Shown here piece after piece: positions 1-12,700 of a stretch of DNA of 64,000 nucleotides. The position numbers and the translations under genes are program-made. The stretch covers positions 16,257,127-16,321,126 of the forward strand of contig CM041092.1 of NCBI GenBank assembly GCA_023079485.1, given 5' to 3'. Origin of the DNA: Archilochus colubris (lineage: Eukaryota; Chordata; Aves; Apodiformes; Trochilidae). The first letter of the stretch is position 1, and every line of letters begins with the position of its first letter. The notes below the pieces were generated by a model. That model was not told the DNA's origin. It did not search any database and saw nothing but the letters and a program-made list of their open reading frames with translations.

Positions 1-20
1 GAGTGGGTGCCAGTGACTTT

Positions 21-795
21 TCAGCTGAAAAGACCCTTTGCCTTCTTTGGCTTGGCCTTGGCAGCAGGTGGGCGGGACTTCTGAACTGGAGAAGAGACAG
101 GCTGGAACCGAAGTGGTGACAGTGTCAGTCCCCCCTGGGGAATCACACAGGATGGGTGCACATGTGCAAAGAGTGACATCCCCCCCTCCCTGTGATGTGC
201 AAGCCACACATATGTGTGTGGGCTACAAACTGAGCTGAGAACCCCAATCCACCAGGAAGGGGTACAGTTTGGAATGCAAAGAGGAAACGGAGGTGTGGTC
301 CCCGTCCTGCCATTGGTACAGAGAGGCTGTTTCTAGAGCTGCACTCACCGTGGTTCCCTCACTGGAAGACACATCAATCTGGGCTGGAGGCAGTGGAGAG
401 GGATGCCCTTTGGTTTCTTCAGCCGGCATTTGGTCCTCGGTGTCCTCTGGTACCAGCAGAAGGAGATGCAATTTGGGATTCAGATGAGGGAATACAGGGT
501 GTTGCCCAAACCCACACCAAGAACAGCACCTGGGCTGGGGAGTTCAGCCCACGGGGGGAAGCAAAGGGGGAGACTGTTGCATGGGGTGAGTTGCCCTCAG
601 GGCCCCACTCCCCCCAGGCTGGGGGCTCAGCTGCAGGGTGCCTGGATTCCCCACCCCAAGGCCAGGGATCTTCTCACCTGAGCGCAGCCGTTTCCGAGCC
701 TGCTTGGCCTCTTGCTGTGTCACTGCCGTGTAGAGCTGTCGCAGAGCAGAGGTGAATGCCTGTCCCTCTCCCACACCACAGACCTGGGGCAGGCT
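21..795 (-). CDS. NHEJ1: NHEJ1 3' exon cluster (last three coding exons)
   Basis: Exon 678-795 encodes [14 protein letters not shown]...[13 protein letters not shown], aligning with the end of the human stalk. Exon 349-446 encodes an acidic, Pro/Ser-rich linker ([13 protein letters not shown]...). Exon 21-80 encodes [19 protein letters not shown] and the stop. Donors read CTCAG|GTGAGA and CCACG|GTGAGT. Two acceptors compete for the last exon, at 85/86 and 80/81; only the CAG|AAG choice at 80/81 keeps phase with exon 349-446. The alternative would fit only if that exon were skipped, so exon-skipped isoforms stay in frame. The 3' UTR and poly(A) site lie off the left edge. Confidence 0.9.
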
Positions 796-3700
796 CTGCA
801 AGAGAGAGCAGAGGCACTGTCACCCAGCTGGGAAATCACCTGTCAGGAGCTGATTCCTGCCAGGATGCCCTGCCACGGTTCTACAGTGAGGCAGAGAAGG
901 TGCCGTACATCCCTCTGCCCATCAGGTTCCATTTGCTTCACCTCAGGAGCTGCACCATGGCTTGCAGGAAAAGCCAGCTCTGCCACACGCGTGTGCACGG
1001 CCTCACACACCTGCTTCGGCCCGGCGGGCTGCTCTCCCATTCAGACACAGACTGCGGAGACTTGCGAGTCATTCATGAAACGCCGCAGATAAGATCACAC
1101 GGGAAGGGCTGCGGCTTCCCCGGCAGGAGCAGCTCAGGGGCCGCAGCTTGTCCGATAAGGACAGCAGAGCTTTAGGCAGGGGCAGGACCTCTGCACGAGG
1201 TGGGGATGAGGAGTCTCTGCCTGCCACCACTGCCTCCAGAGATGTCCATGCTGGCAGAAGCAGCTATCTCTGGTGGCCCCATGGCAAGTGACACTGATGT
1301 GGCGTTGAGACAAGGGATGCTTGGGTTTGCTCCCGGGCTGCTGCAGCACCTCCTCCCCACACATATTTTTTTCTGCATCCTGGCTTGATGCAAGGAAGCC
1401 CCCCTCTTCCTGCCTGCCTGGCAGGATGCCACCCTCGCTCTCTGGGACACACAGATTGTGCATGGGGCACCTTGGCCCTCACACCAGGGAGGCCAGCAGG
1501 CTGGGTGAGAGCCATGTGCTGCTGGGAACGCAGTCAGAAACAAACACATGCAGGGATGGGGAAATGCATGTGTGCCCTGGAGGGGGTGGCCCTGAAGGGA
1601 GTGGGTGTGCACATGCAGGTGAGTGTGGGCATGAGAGTGCGCACAGGGGGCTGTGTGTGCAGCTGTGGCTCCGGATGCGTGTAGCTGGTTGTGAGTGTGT
1701 GCATGTCAAAGGTCTGCACACTAATCTCTGCTTCTCTCCACACACAGACAACAGGAGAACAAAGTGTAACAGATAAAGCTGGATCCTCTCTAGGCCAGGG
1801 GAGCGGGGAGGGGATAGGGATGCTCAGATCCACTCAAGGCCAAAGTCCAAAGCCTGGCCCCAGCTTCCCAGTGGCAGAAAGGGCAGAATGAGTCTCCCCT
1901 TGCTGCTCCCTGCTGGATGGGGAAGGAGAGCAGGGCTGATGCCAAGATGGGTTGGCTGGTGGCCAGAAGGGCATCTTCCCCACAGGTCTCATCCCTCCTG
2001 CTGGGGCCATGAACATGAAAGGCCCCTGAGCTGTTGGACACACATGCCACCAGAGTCTGTTTTTTTGGACAGCTTCTTTCAGGAGGTTCAGGACCTCCTG
2101 TGTCCCTGCCCACTGCCACAGGAGGGAGTGGTGCTCTGGTGCCAGCACCCTGCCAGCATCCCCAGGATTGCTTGCCACAGAGCAAATACACATTGCCCTG
2201 CTTCTCTGCCCTGAACTGTGCTGGACTATCACAAGGTCCAAGGGAGAAGAGATGTTGAGCACCTCAGCCACCCTGGAGATGCTCTTTCCCTGGATGTCTC
2301 AGCCCCATAAGGTCAGGGTTGCACCTGAGGTTGCAAAAGCATTGTCTGAGGCCAGGAAAGAGGCTGCACTTCAAAGGCAGGAGAGGGGCTGGCAACGGGT
2401 GGCCAACACAGCCCAGATCAAAGGCACAAGCTGGAGTCATAATTCAGAGAAAAGCAAACAGCAGCTCCCAGGAAAGCCAGGAACGATGGTGCAGTGAGCA
2501 AAGTGTACTAGATAGCACTGTGCGGGTCAATGCCCTGGGAGGGCGGGACAGTCCCCTGCAGAGCCACCCGGCCCGGGGTGCTACTACCTGCTACCCACCC
2601 CCTCTCCCCACCCTCGAGGGGTTCCCAGGGAGCACCAAGCCAGTGAGGCAGGCTGTCCACCCAGGCGAAGGGTGCTGCTCACCCCCCCTGGTCCAACACA
2701 ACCAGCACACATGCTGCAGCACAGGATGGCACCTAGGACATGCTCCAAGTCCCAGGGCTGCACAGGGTGCTCCTCTTCCCAGTACCCAAGTGAGGATCCT
2801 TGCAGGGAGGCTGCTTTCTTAGTGCCAGTGCCAGCTGCCTGGAGCAAGCACAGTGCCCTGTGATATCCCTGGGAGTGAGGCAATGCCATGGAATGCCCAC
2901 CAGACTTTAACCATCCCTGAAATCTGCATGCATGCACCCCTTGGGGTGGCATGCTGGGGACTGGGGAAGAGTGGCCAGTACCACCATACTCTTGGGGAGG
3001 GATGGGCACCTGGGGTGGCACAGGGGTCTGCAGGTGCAGGGCACCCACTGTCCATGCCTCCAGGAAGGGCCCAGCTTCGGGAAGCGTGGGGTGGAATCTG
3101 GGAGTCACTGACCACCTCCCACTGCTGCCCTTCCTGGCAACTTGAGCCTGCAGGCTCTGAGCCATCGGCCGCTGGAACTGGCCCGCGCTGGGATGGGAGG
3201 GCCGTGTTTCACAGCCCCGGAGGGAAATGGGTTTATAACCAAAGCTGGAAGCGTTTCCCTGTCGAGTTGTGACTCAGCAGGGAGCAGAGCATGCGGTGCC
3301 TGCCACCGGCCACCTGATGGCCCCGGAGATTTAGAGGGACAAGGAGGTGACCCCTGAAAGCGGCTGGGGTGGGGGACAAGCCCTGGATACGAGTGACTTT
3401 CCCCTCCCTCCTTGCCCCCTGCCTCAGCACATCTGCAAGTTGTGAAAGTCACCGTAGCCAACTTCTTGTCCCCAGTGTGACATCAGCCTGGCCTCCAGTG
3501 ACTTGTTTTTCTCTGATTACCCATCTCTGGGATAAACATGATGCCAGAGGTCTGGGGAGCAGCATGAGCAGAGAGCTGGCACCCGGGGGAGCGCTGCCCG
3601 GGCTGTGGGGAGCCATGCTGGGGAGCTGGCACAGCTTACCCGCCTGTTATGACTACCTGGCTACAAGGCCAAGTGGGATGTCCAGATATCAGGAGTGGTC

Positions 3701-6700
3701 AAGGCTGCGACAGCGGCATGGGAGTCTCTGCAGCACACCCTGAACTGAGATTAGCCCAGCTGGAGGGGCTGCCTGGAAAAGGGAGTGAGGCACCTGACCT
3801 CGTGCCCAGAGCAAGCTGTGCTTGCCTGCAGCCCCACCACCATGGGGGAAGCTCACGGGGAGCAGGACTGCAGCCTCATTTGGTGCCCCCCATTCTGGAG
3901 AAATCTGCAGTGGGGCTGTACGCCAGCGTGGGGGATGGCAGGGCCAGTGGTAGGCATGGTACAACAACTTTCAGGCATTTTCCTTTCACTGACTCCTGCC
4001 CAGACTCCCATCTGAAGAAGCCATAAGAGACAGGGATTTCAGTGTCCCCTTGACAGCACGAGCAGGAGGGGCATGTCACCCAGCCCAGCACCATGCCACC
4101 AATGCAGAAGCATCACTTTCCCCTGGCCAGGGCCTGGGGAGGGGTTTACAGGCAGGCTGAATCTTGCTGGGCCCCCACACTGGTGCCAAGCACCAGATTC
4201 TAAATCGGTCGTGCTCAAAGCTGGGGACTGACCCTTTCATTATCACACCAGACGTTCAAAGTGGTTACCAACATTCTTTGCTACAAACCCCACATTCCTA
4301 TTTTTTTAATATATTTTTAACTGGAAAACAGAGCGAACAGGGCCTGTTTGGAAATTACAGCCTGGCTGCTGTGGCTTGTATGTCAGATCTGCCCACATTC
4401 CCGTGGCGAGCCTCAGCACATGCTCCACAGGGGCACACTTAATAATTCCTGCCGAGGCTGGGAGCCAAGGGGTGTGGGTTGGGCAGGGGAGGGGGACATG
4501 GCTTCCCCGGGCTCCCCCCACACCCCCACCATCGGGCTCTGAGGAAGCAGCATGGTGGAGTGGTAGCCCAGGAATGGTGCACCAGCTCTCCCTCCATGGG
4601 CACAGACACCACCACACTGGCATGGGCAAAGCCTGGCAATGCTGCAGCAGCCTGCGGAAGGCTGGGGAAGGGATCTATGGCCAGGGCGTTCCTGGTCAGG
4701 CTGCCCTAAGCCCTCTCTGCCTGTGTTCATGCCAGTGCTGGTCAGGCTGGGGAGGGATACACCCTGAGATCCAGCAGATGAGCACCGATTTGCACTAGCC
4801 ACTCAGCCTCTGCCAACAGTGCCAGACCAAGGGATCTCACCAGGATCTGCCTGCAGGACGACATAGGTGAAGGGTGTTTAACTGCTCCTCTTGGGCTCAG
4901 ATCAAGGGCAGACAAAGGGGCAGACCATCCTACTGCGATTGAGCAGGACACACACCAGCCTCGCCTCCTGCCTCAGCTCCCTGGTCGGGCAGTGACCCTC
5001 TCCCTCAGAGCAGAGATGTCCTAAAGCACATGCTGACTACTGATGCCCTTTACCATCTCCTCCAGCCCTCAGACGTATTTGCACACACTCACCCCAGCTT
5101 GAAGCAGACCTTGGGGCACTGCGTACCCAGTGGCAGATGGCTGAGGGACTTGCTCTGAGGTCACACTGTCCCCATCACCCCCTGACACACACACCCCTGG
5201 GGGATGCACAGCAGCTAGGAGAGCTGGCGGTGCTGCCAGCCCGCCTGTGGAGCAGGCAGGGGCAGGATGGCCAGGGCTTCCCAGGCAGGGAGCCAGGCTG
5301 AGCACACCTGGCAGGAAGCAGCAGTGCCGGCAGAGGAAGGCAGCCGGAGAGCTGCCGAGAGGTGAAGGGGTCACCCCAGGGAAGAGCAGAGCATCCCAGC
5401 CCTACCCAGCCAGGCACAGCACGGCATGGCCCAGCATTCCTCCCAGTGTCGCTCCAGTCCTGCTGTGGGCAATGTTTTCCTTTCCCCCTGACTTTCGGGG
5501 CCTTTCCAGCGAGCAAATGTCAGGCACATAAAGAGCAGCACTGTGAGCGGAAGATGGAGCGAGAATGCCTGCCCGCGTCCCTCCGTAAGTGCTGTCTCAC
5601 ACTTCATCAAGGCCGCCTTTGCAAGAGAGGCACACGCTTAACAACCAGCAGTCTATGCTGGCCGGCGACCGCAGCAGCCCGGCCGCTCAATACCCTTTTC
5701 TTTTCTCCTTCTGCTGTTTTCATGGCTTGGGTTACAGCCTTTCTCACAGACACTGATCGAAGGGGTGCGGCGGCAGCAAGGGCTCTGCATTGTGCCGTCA
5801 CCCTGATGGGATGGATGCTGTTCCCTCCCCCCGCAGGGATGCTGGGGGGATCCTGCCCCTGCCCTGCCCACCCTCTGATGTTCACAGGGATAAATCCCAA
5901 AGAAAGGAGGGTTGGCAGCAGTGCAGAGGTCAGGCAGGGGGTTGCAGCATCTCCTCCACACCCATTTTAAGGACCAGCCCAGCAGAAGCAGCCTGGGGCT
6001 TGGCTGAATTCTGAGGCAGGGGTGAGGGGGCTCCAGCCCAAGCGGTCATAGACATGCCTGCAGAGAGGCCATCTCCCAAACACTGCCCAGCAAACCCACA
6101 GGCAACCGAGTCCTCCCATTGCCCAGGTACCAACAAAATCCCTGAAAATGAGTGGGGTTCAGATGAGCAGCCCTTGCTACAGGCACCACACCTTGCCTCC
6201 CCAGACCATGGAAGAGACTGGCAATGGTTTCCCAGGAGACTGGGGTGCTGGGAGTGGCACCCCCAGATCCATCCTGACCATGGGCAACTGTTCTCCCTTC
6301 CAGCGGCCCATGGGACAACAGCAGGAGAGACCCCAGGGCAGCCAGCATTGGTGCCTGCTTGGCAAGAGATCTGGGCAAGGAGGATGCCCTGAAAATCAGC
6401 AAGTCCTGGCATGCCAGGACTGGTCAGGGCTTGCTGCTGGCTTCCAGGAAGGCAGAGCCACGAACTGATGGAATTTAACAGGCATTGCCTCTGCCAGACT
6501 GTCTCACCACCAGCACAGGTTGTATTCTCCAGGGTTTGGAGTGGGCAGGGGAGAACCTAGGCAAAGAGCAGGAGGCATGGAGACCTGGAGGCCATTGTCC
6601 CACCTGAGCACAGCAGCCAGGCTGCTCCCAGGGGGACAGCTCAGGGACCCCTCTTCTCTGCAAGGAAGCTGTGTGGTTCACACTGCCTTGTTATGGTAGG

Positions 6701-9700
6701 ATGGCTTAGCAAAACTGGACACATCACCCAAGCTTATTACTGTAGGGTTCCTCCACAAAGTGTGCCAGCTCATGCAGGTTTATTACTGTCTGTCCAGGAA
6801 AACTGGACACATCGTGCTAGTTTGTTTTTGTAGGGTTGCTGAGGAAGGCTGGCCAGCTCATCCCATGGCACTTATTGCACAGGACTCATGGGGGGCTGGC
6901 CAGGAAACTTCCTCCAAAGTGGGGTGACGGAAAGGCAGCCACACCTGGTGAATCATAAGGATGCTGGGCGGTGATAAGGAACAGCAAGGGGTGGGATCCA
7001 GCACCCCAGCTCCACCCGGCAAGGACAGGCCACTTATTCATGGGCACAAATCCTGGTGGCCCCCCTGGGACGTGTGGGGCAGAAGTGGAGGTGGCAGGAG
7101 GTCAGATCTTGGGCCTGGCAGAGCAGCCCACAGACCCCTTCAGAAGTGAAATCTGGGGATGACCATGGGGGTAACTCATGGGGATGCTGCACCTAGCATG
7201 TTCTTAAACCTGGCACACAAGGGATTAGCTGAGCTAACAGGGCCCAGTGCGGAAGCTGGGGCTGAGCCAGGTGGGATTAGGGGCTTTGGGGGAAATCTGG
7301 GTGCGTTCAAGACCAGATTAAGTGGGAGGCAGCAGCCGCTCCACCCCAGTGGCTTTGCAGTTCCTCCCAAGCATGGGTGCAGGTGGAGGGGCAGCCCCTC
7401 GGGACACTGCCCTGTGTCACCCGAAACTGCAGCAGGAAGCATTGCTGCATGGGGCAGGGGGGCAGCAGGGCCCACACCCGGGCTGGCTCAGGCAGCTCCC
7501 CAGACACTGGGCCCCAGCAGGGCTGGGTCTGACATGTCCCAGCAGCCCTGGCACTGCCACTGGTACAGCCACTGAGTCACCATCACTTCCCTTTGCTCTG
7601 TGACAACCCATGTTTCCCAACCCTGGCAGTCCACCGGTGTCCTTGCAGGCAGTGCCAGCTGTGCTGGGTACTCAGGTGTCCCCCTGGCAGTGCCTGTGCT
7701 GGGTGCCCAGGTGTCCCACAGGCAGTGCCCAGCTGTGCTGGGTGCCCAGGTGTCCCTGCAGGCAGTGCCCAGCTGCTCACTGCAGATGTTGGTCCCTGGC
7801 CAGGCAACAGGATTGAGTTTCAGGCAAGCTCTCTGTGCACAGCAGCGGTGGCAGGAGGCCAGGCTGCCCTGCAAGCACACAGCCCCTTCATTCATGGCAA
7901 AAAATAGCCCCCCGGGGTGTGGTTCAGCTTGGAAAAGCCCCCTCCAGCCCTGGCCAGCCCATGTTTATTCAGTATGGGGGACACACACTGCCCTCCCCCT
8001 GCCTGCCATCTCCTTGCCACAGCAGCCGCTCTTGGACGCGGTTCCCCAGCTCCCCCCCAGCCAAAACACACAGGCTGGGGCGGGGGGATGGCAAACCCCT
8101 AAAAAGCACAGGGTTTGTCTCCAGGAGGAGCAGCCCCCGGTGATGTCATGAGAGTTTGAGAGCAGCCACATGAAAGGGACTCACTGCCCAGGAAATCCAC
8201 AGGTCCGTGCTCTGCCAGACAAGCCAGCAATTCTTCAGTGGGTCAGGGAAGGAAATCTTGGGGACCTGGAGCCTCGCCTGCTCTTGTTCCAGGGACAGAG
8301 CCTTCCCCACAGCTCCCCATAGCTCTGCAGTTCCCCCTTATCCCTTTCTCAGCAGCTATGGTTCACAGCAGCTCAACCCCTGCCCACAAATTGGCACCCC
8401 TAGGTACCATCCCATGCTCTGTGGTCCCCAGGGCACTAAAGGCTCTGCCCCATGGCACCGTAACCCCTGCCTTGCATCTTCTGAGTCTGGCCTCCTGCCC
8501 CACAGATCTCAGATCCTCTCTCTCTGCTGGCCTGGGGGGCAGCACCCCCATTTCCATGCTGATCTATCAGGCTGGGAGCAGCAGGTGATTTAGGGCCAGG
8601 AAACACTGCCACCAGACAACAGGGATATAGGAGGGCAGAGGATTCTCTTTCGTGAGGGATTATGCTGGGGACAGCTGGGAACACACAGACACAGCCCTAC
8701 AGCCCTCACCCCAGACCTCTTCCCAAGAGCCAGATGGAATCTCACCCTGCTCCAGTGGGCACTGCAGACATGGGCTCTGAAACTAGATCTACTGCCCAGC
8801 GCCCCCCCCCCTCCACCCCTTCCCATTTCCCATGGGTGAAGGACTCAGTGGCTGTAGCAATGGGGAGGCCCTGCCTTCCTCCTCCCCATTCCCTGGACTT
8901 CCATCCAAGCCCAGAGCCCCAGCTCTGCACCCTACACTGCCCTGCACATCCCAGCCCCACCATACATCATGCATGGTATGGCAGTTGTTGATGGCAATGC
9001 CTCCCCTGCCTCATCACCAGCCACAGCCTAGGAGGAGAATGGCAATTGAAGATTAGGGTGGATTTGACTTTGCACCCCCAGTGCCTTGCATGCACAGTTT
9101 CAGGAGGTGACAAGCATCCAGCCTGTCCACGGGCAACTTGCCCACGGGGACACTCCCACTCCACTTGCTCCATTTCCCCCTGCAGAGGAACACAGGGACA
9201 AGACCTCTCCACACCCCTAAAGATGCCTGGAGGCCAGTGCATGCCCCAGGCTGGTGTTACAGCACACGGGGACACTGGTTGAGAAATCTTTCATGGAGCA
9301 ATGGCCTTCACGGCACAGTGCTGGGGTAGAGGACTTTTTGGGGTGACAAAAGATCCTGTGACTGAGACCCCACTGTCCTCATCAGACAGAGGCTCTGTGC
9401 AAAAGCTCTAAGCAAACAACAGACTGGGCTCTAGGATGTGAGTCATCTGCATCCTGCTGGTACCCAAATCTGTCCATGACAGCATCTAGCTCACAGAGGG
9501 GCCAGGGCCACAAGAGGGGAGACAGGAGCCCCCAGAGACAGCACAAGGCTCACAGGGCTGTTCCATCTCCCCAGCTGGACCAGGGTGGGATGTCTTCTCC
9601 TGCTGTTCCTGTCTCAGCAAAGAGAGGGGACTCAGTCTCTGGGACTGTCAATCAGGAACCTTTCATCAGAGCTAAAAATGCACTCTCAGAAGGAAAACAA

Positions 9701-12700
9701 AATAAAAACACAAAACAGAGAGGTGAAAAATTCCTTGACATTTCTCTCCTGCGAGTCCCCAGGGCAGTCAGAGAGGCGAGAGCCCCCAGAGTTTGTCAAG
9801 CAAACACTTTCACACCCTTGGCCACGCTCAGCACACTGCCACTGGAATGCCAAATATATATTTAAGCCCTGCTCATCAAAGGAGTCTGTTCGGAGTCGGT
9901 CTTGGGTAACGTACATGTGGCTTTGGCCCAGAGCAAAAACCAGAGATGCTGAGAACATTTCTTGGGGATGGGAGACAGCTTGGGCACACACACACAGACA
10001 GACAGATAAATGACAACCTTCAAGGTCGCGTGGCTGTGAGGTCGTGGGCTGGGCACGAGATACCTGCCTGCTGTGGCACTCACCCTTATCAGCTCCTGTC
10101 GCACCATGGGGTGGGGATGTTTAGGCTGGAGGGAGGCCAGCAGCCATTCTGCATTCCAGTGCACTATAAACTTTGTCAAAGCTAAATGCGCTCAGCCAAC
10201 AGAGCTGGGGTCCAGGGAGATGAGCAGGAAATGACACGCTCGGAGAGGACAAGCTTGAAGGGTCACATAGGGCTGGCTGGGGATGTGCACCCCACATGGA
10301 GGTGATGGGCATCCTCAGCCTGGGCACAGCAGTGTGAAATAGCCAGGTGCAGACACCATACTCCTGCAAGCCCAGGGTTGGTGCTCATCAGGGTGCCACT
10401 GCATCCCTGGCTGCTGCAATGATCCTGCCCTGCCTGTTCCCAGCACTAGCTGCACCAGGTAGCCAGCCCCAGCCTTCCTGCAGGGCATTGCTGCTCATCT
10501 GCTGCTGAAACACCCCCAGGCCCATGCTAACCCATGGGTTTGCTAAAATGAACTGTCTGGGCACAGCAAGGAGTATTTTGGGAGAGGGGCTGCAGGCATC
10601 AAAGGGGAGAGCCTTTCTGCATGGACAACTCCTGCTCCTCATCTCTCTCCCTTTGGAGCATACCCTTGGTCTGCTGCAGACAGCCCAGGGACCTATGTCC
10701 ATCTCATGGACCACTTTAGAGTCAGAGAGACAGGGAAGTCCCTGCCTTCTTCCTTTTCTGTATAGGGTTTGCTCCCAGCCAGGGCAGTGCTGTGGTGTTT
10801 GCAAGGCCCTAGAACTGGCTGCAGAACTGAGATGCTCCTGCCCCACCTTTGGAGGCAGGATTGGAAGCTGTTGCACACAGGCTGGAGGGCAGGGCAGAAA
10901 CTCCATTTCCAGAGATGATGGGCTGGGCTTTCTCCTATCTGTCACTGCTCCAGCCAGGAGCAAAGAGGTTTCAGTCTAAATCTCATACCTAATTCCAACT
11001 GACAGAGCTGCAGGCTGGGGTCCGGCCAAGGGCTGGAGCCATCCAGGACAGGAATGATGATTGCCATGAGCAAACAGAGCACACCAGAGCTGTGAAATTG
11101 GGCATTATGCGCCTGTTGCCCATGGCAGGACCAGCCCATCAGGCTGCCAGGGAGCTGCTCTGGTTACAGCAGGGGTTATCCCAGCACCAGCAGGGCCTGA
11201 CCCTGCACTGCCATGTCCCCCAAACGGGGTTCATCTCCAGGTGAGGGGAGGGATTGCTGTTTCAGGCACCTGCTGCTAATAAAACACTCTGTCAGGGCAC
11301 CTTCACCCTCTCAGTCCTTGGAGAGAAGGAGGGTATTCCTGTGGTGCTGTTTGGGGGGCACAGAGTGATGAGGGAACTGGGAGCCATGTCCCCAGCCCTG
11401 CCTGGGCAAGCAGACCTCCCCTTGCCACTGCAGCCTCATCCATCTCTGTCTTGCCAGGTTTGGCAGCCACAGCCCAAGTCCCTGCTTATTTTCTAGGGCA
11501 GAGATCCCAGGTTGTGCTGGAACTGTGATGCCCTGAGCTCTACCATTCCCCTGTGGGCAATGACCTTCCCAGCTCTGGCGACCACTGCTTTTTCCACCCC
11601 CCTTCCCACTCATCACACTGCTCTTTCCATTCAGGCTTGCCTTGCTCCGAAGGGTTCACCCACCCCTTGCCATCTCCAGACAGCAAAACCATGCCCTTTG
11701 GCTAAATACAGGGTTTCTTAAAGCGTCATCATTTTCATCCCTATTTTTCTAGGCGTTTTCTTCCATGCAGCACTATCTGTCAGCAGCAGCACTGGAAAAC
11801 AAGGTACCAGGGCACTTGCTTTCAGCTCCCCTGTGCTCATGGCAAACCTCATCTGTTTGCAGTCACTCCTCAACCACCATCACCTTCCAGTCTAAAAATT
11901 GGTTTATACCAACCTTATCCATAATAACATGCTCCAGTATGTTGTCTCCATAATAAAATGCTCCATTATATTATCTCCTATATGGTGCCAGGCTAGAAAC
12001 TCTTCCGTCATAACCCAGACCCCTGCCATCCCCGTGGCCCTCCACTTTGCAAACCTTAAAGACATCAGAGGCCTCAGCAAGCTGGACTGTGCTGGATTCT
12101 GCCGCTGTACCCCATTGCCAGACCCCACTTCTGGATGACTGGGTGACCAATTTCCAGAGCTGCTGGATCACTCACTGTGAGGAGGATCTTTTCCTTCCCC
12201 ATCAAGGTCATTCTGCAGCCTTAGTCCTTTCTGCAGCCCCTGTCCCTGTAGGGGACCCCTACAAGCCACCCCCTGGATTGCCACCAGCTGCAATCATCTT
12301 AAAACATGAGCCTGTCACAGGAAGACACAACAGTGATACTTGGCAACCGCTTCTTTGGTCCTCAGCAACCCCAGCTCTTCCAGAAGCTCTGAAACAGGGG
12401 GAGCAGGTCCCCCCAAACCCCCTGTCTCCAGGATCTGATGCTGGGAGAGAACATCTCCAGAGAGCTGGAAACTCAAAAGGAGCTCTCGATGTACGTATCT
12501 GAGCTGAGGGGAGGATTGGACTGTTCCTCACCCTTCATGAGCTGGCTGCTGGAGCTGGTACCCACAGGCCACAGCCTCCTGCCAGGCTGCACATCTGCAG
12601 CCTCTGCCTATGCAGGAGAGCAGGAATCAATTACAGGGCTGGCAAAGGAAGGGCTGCTCCGGGGCTGCCGAGCTGCACCCATGCCAGCGGCCGCAGAGCA

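Noticed and set aside
81..85. Outer acceptor (CCAG at 86/87) for the last NHEJ1 exon as the main splice site
   Set aside because: It breaks phase with exon 349-446; only the inner acceptor at 80/81 keeps the frame. It remains possible for an exon-skipped isoform.
1560..1760. GT-rich stretch as a microsatellite
   Set aside because: TG content is high but the pattern is too interrupted to define a unit.
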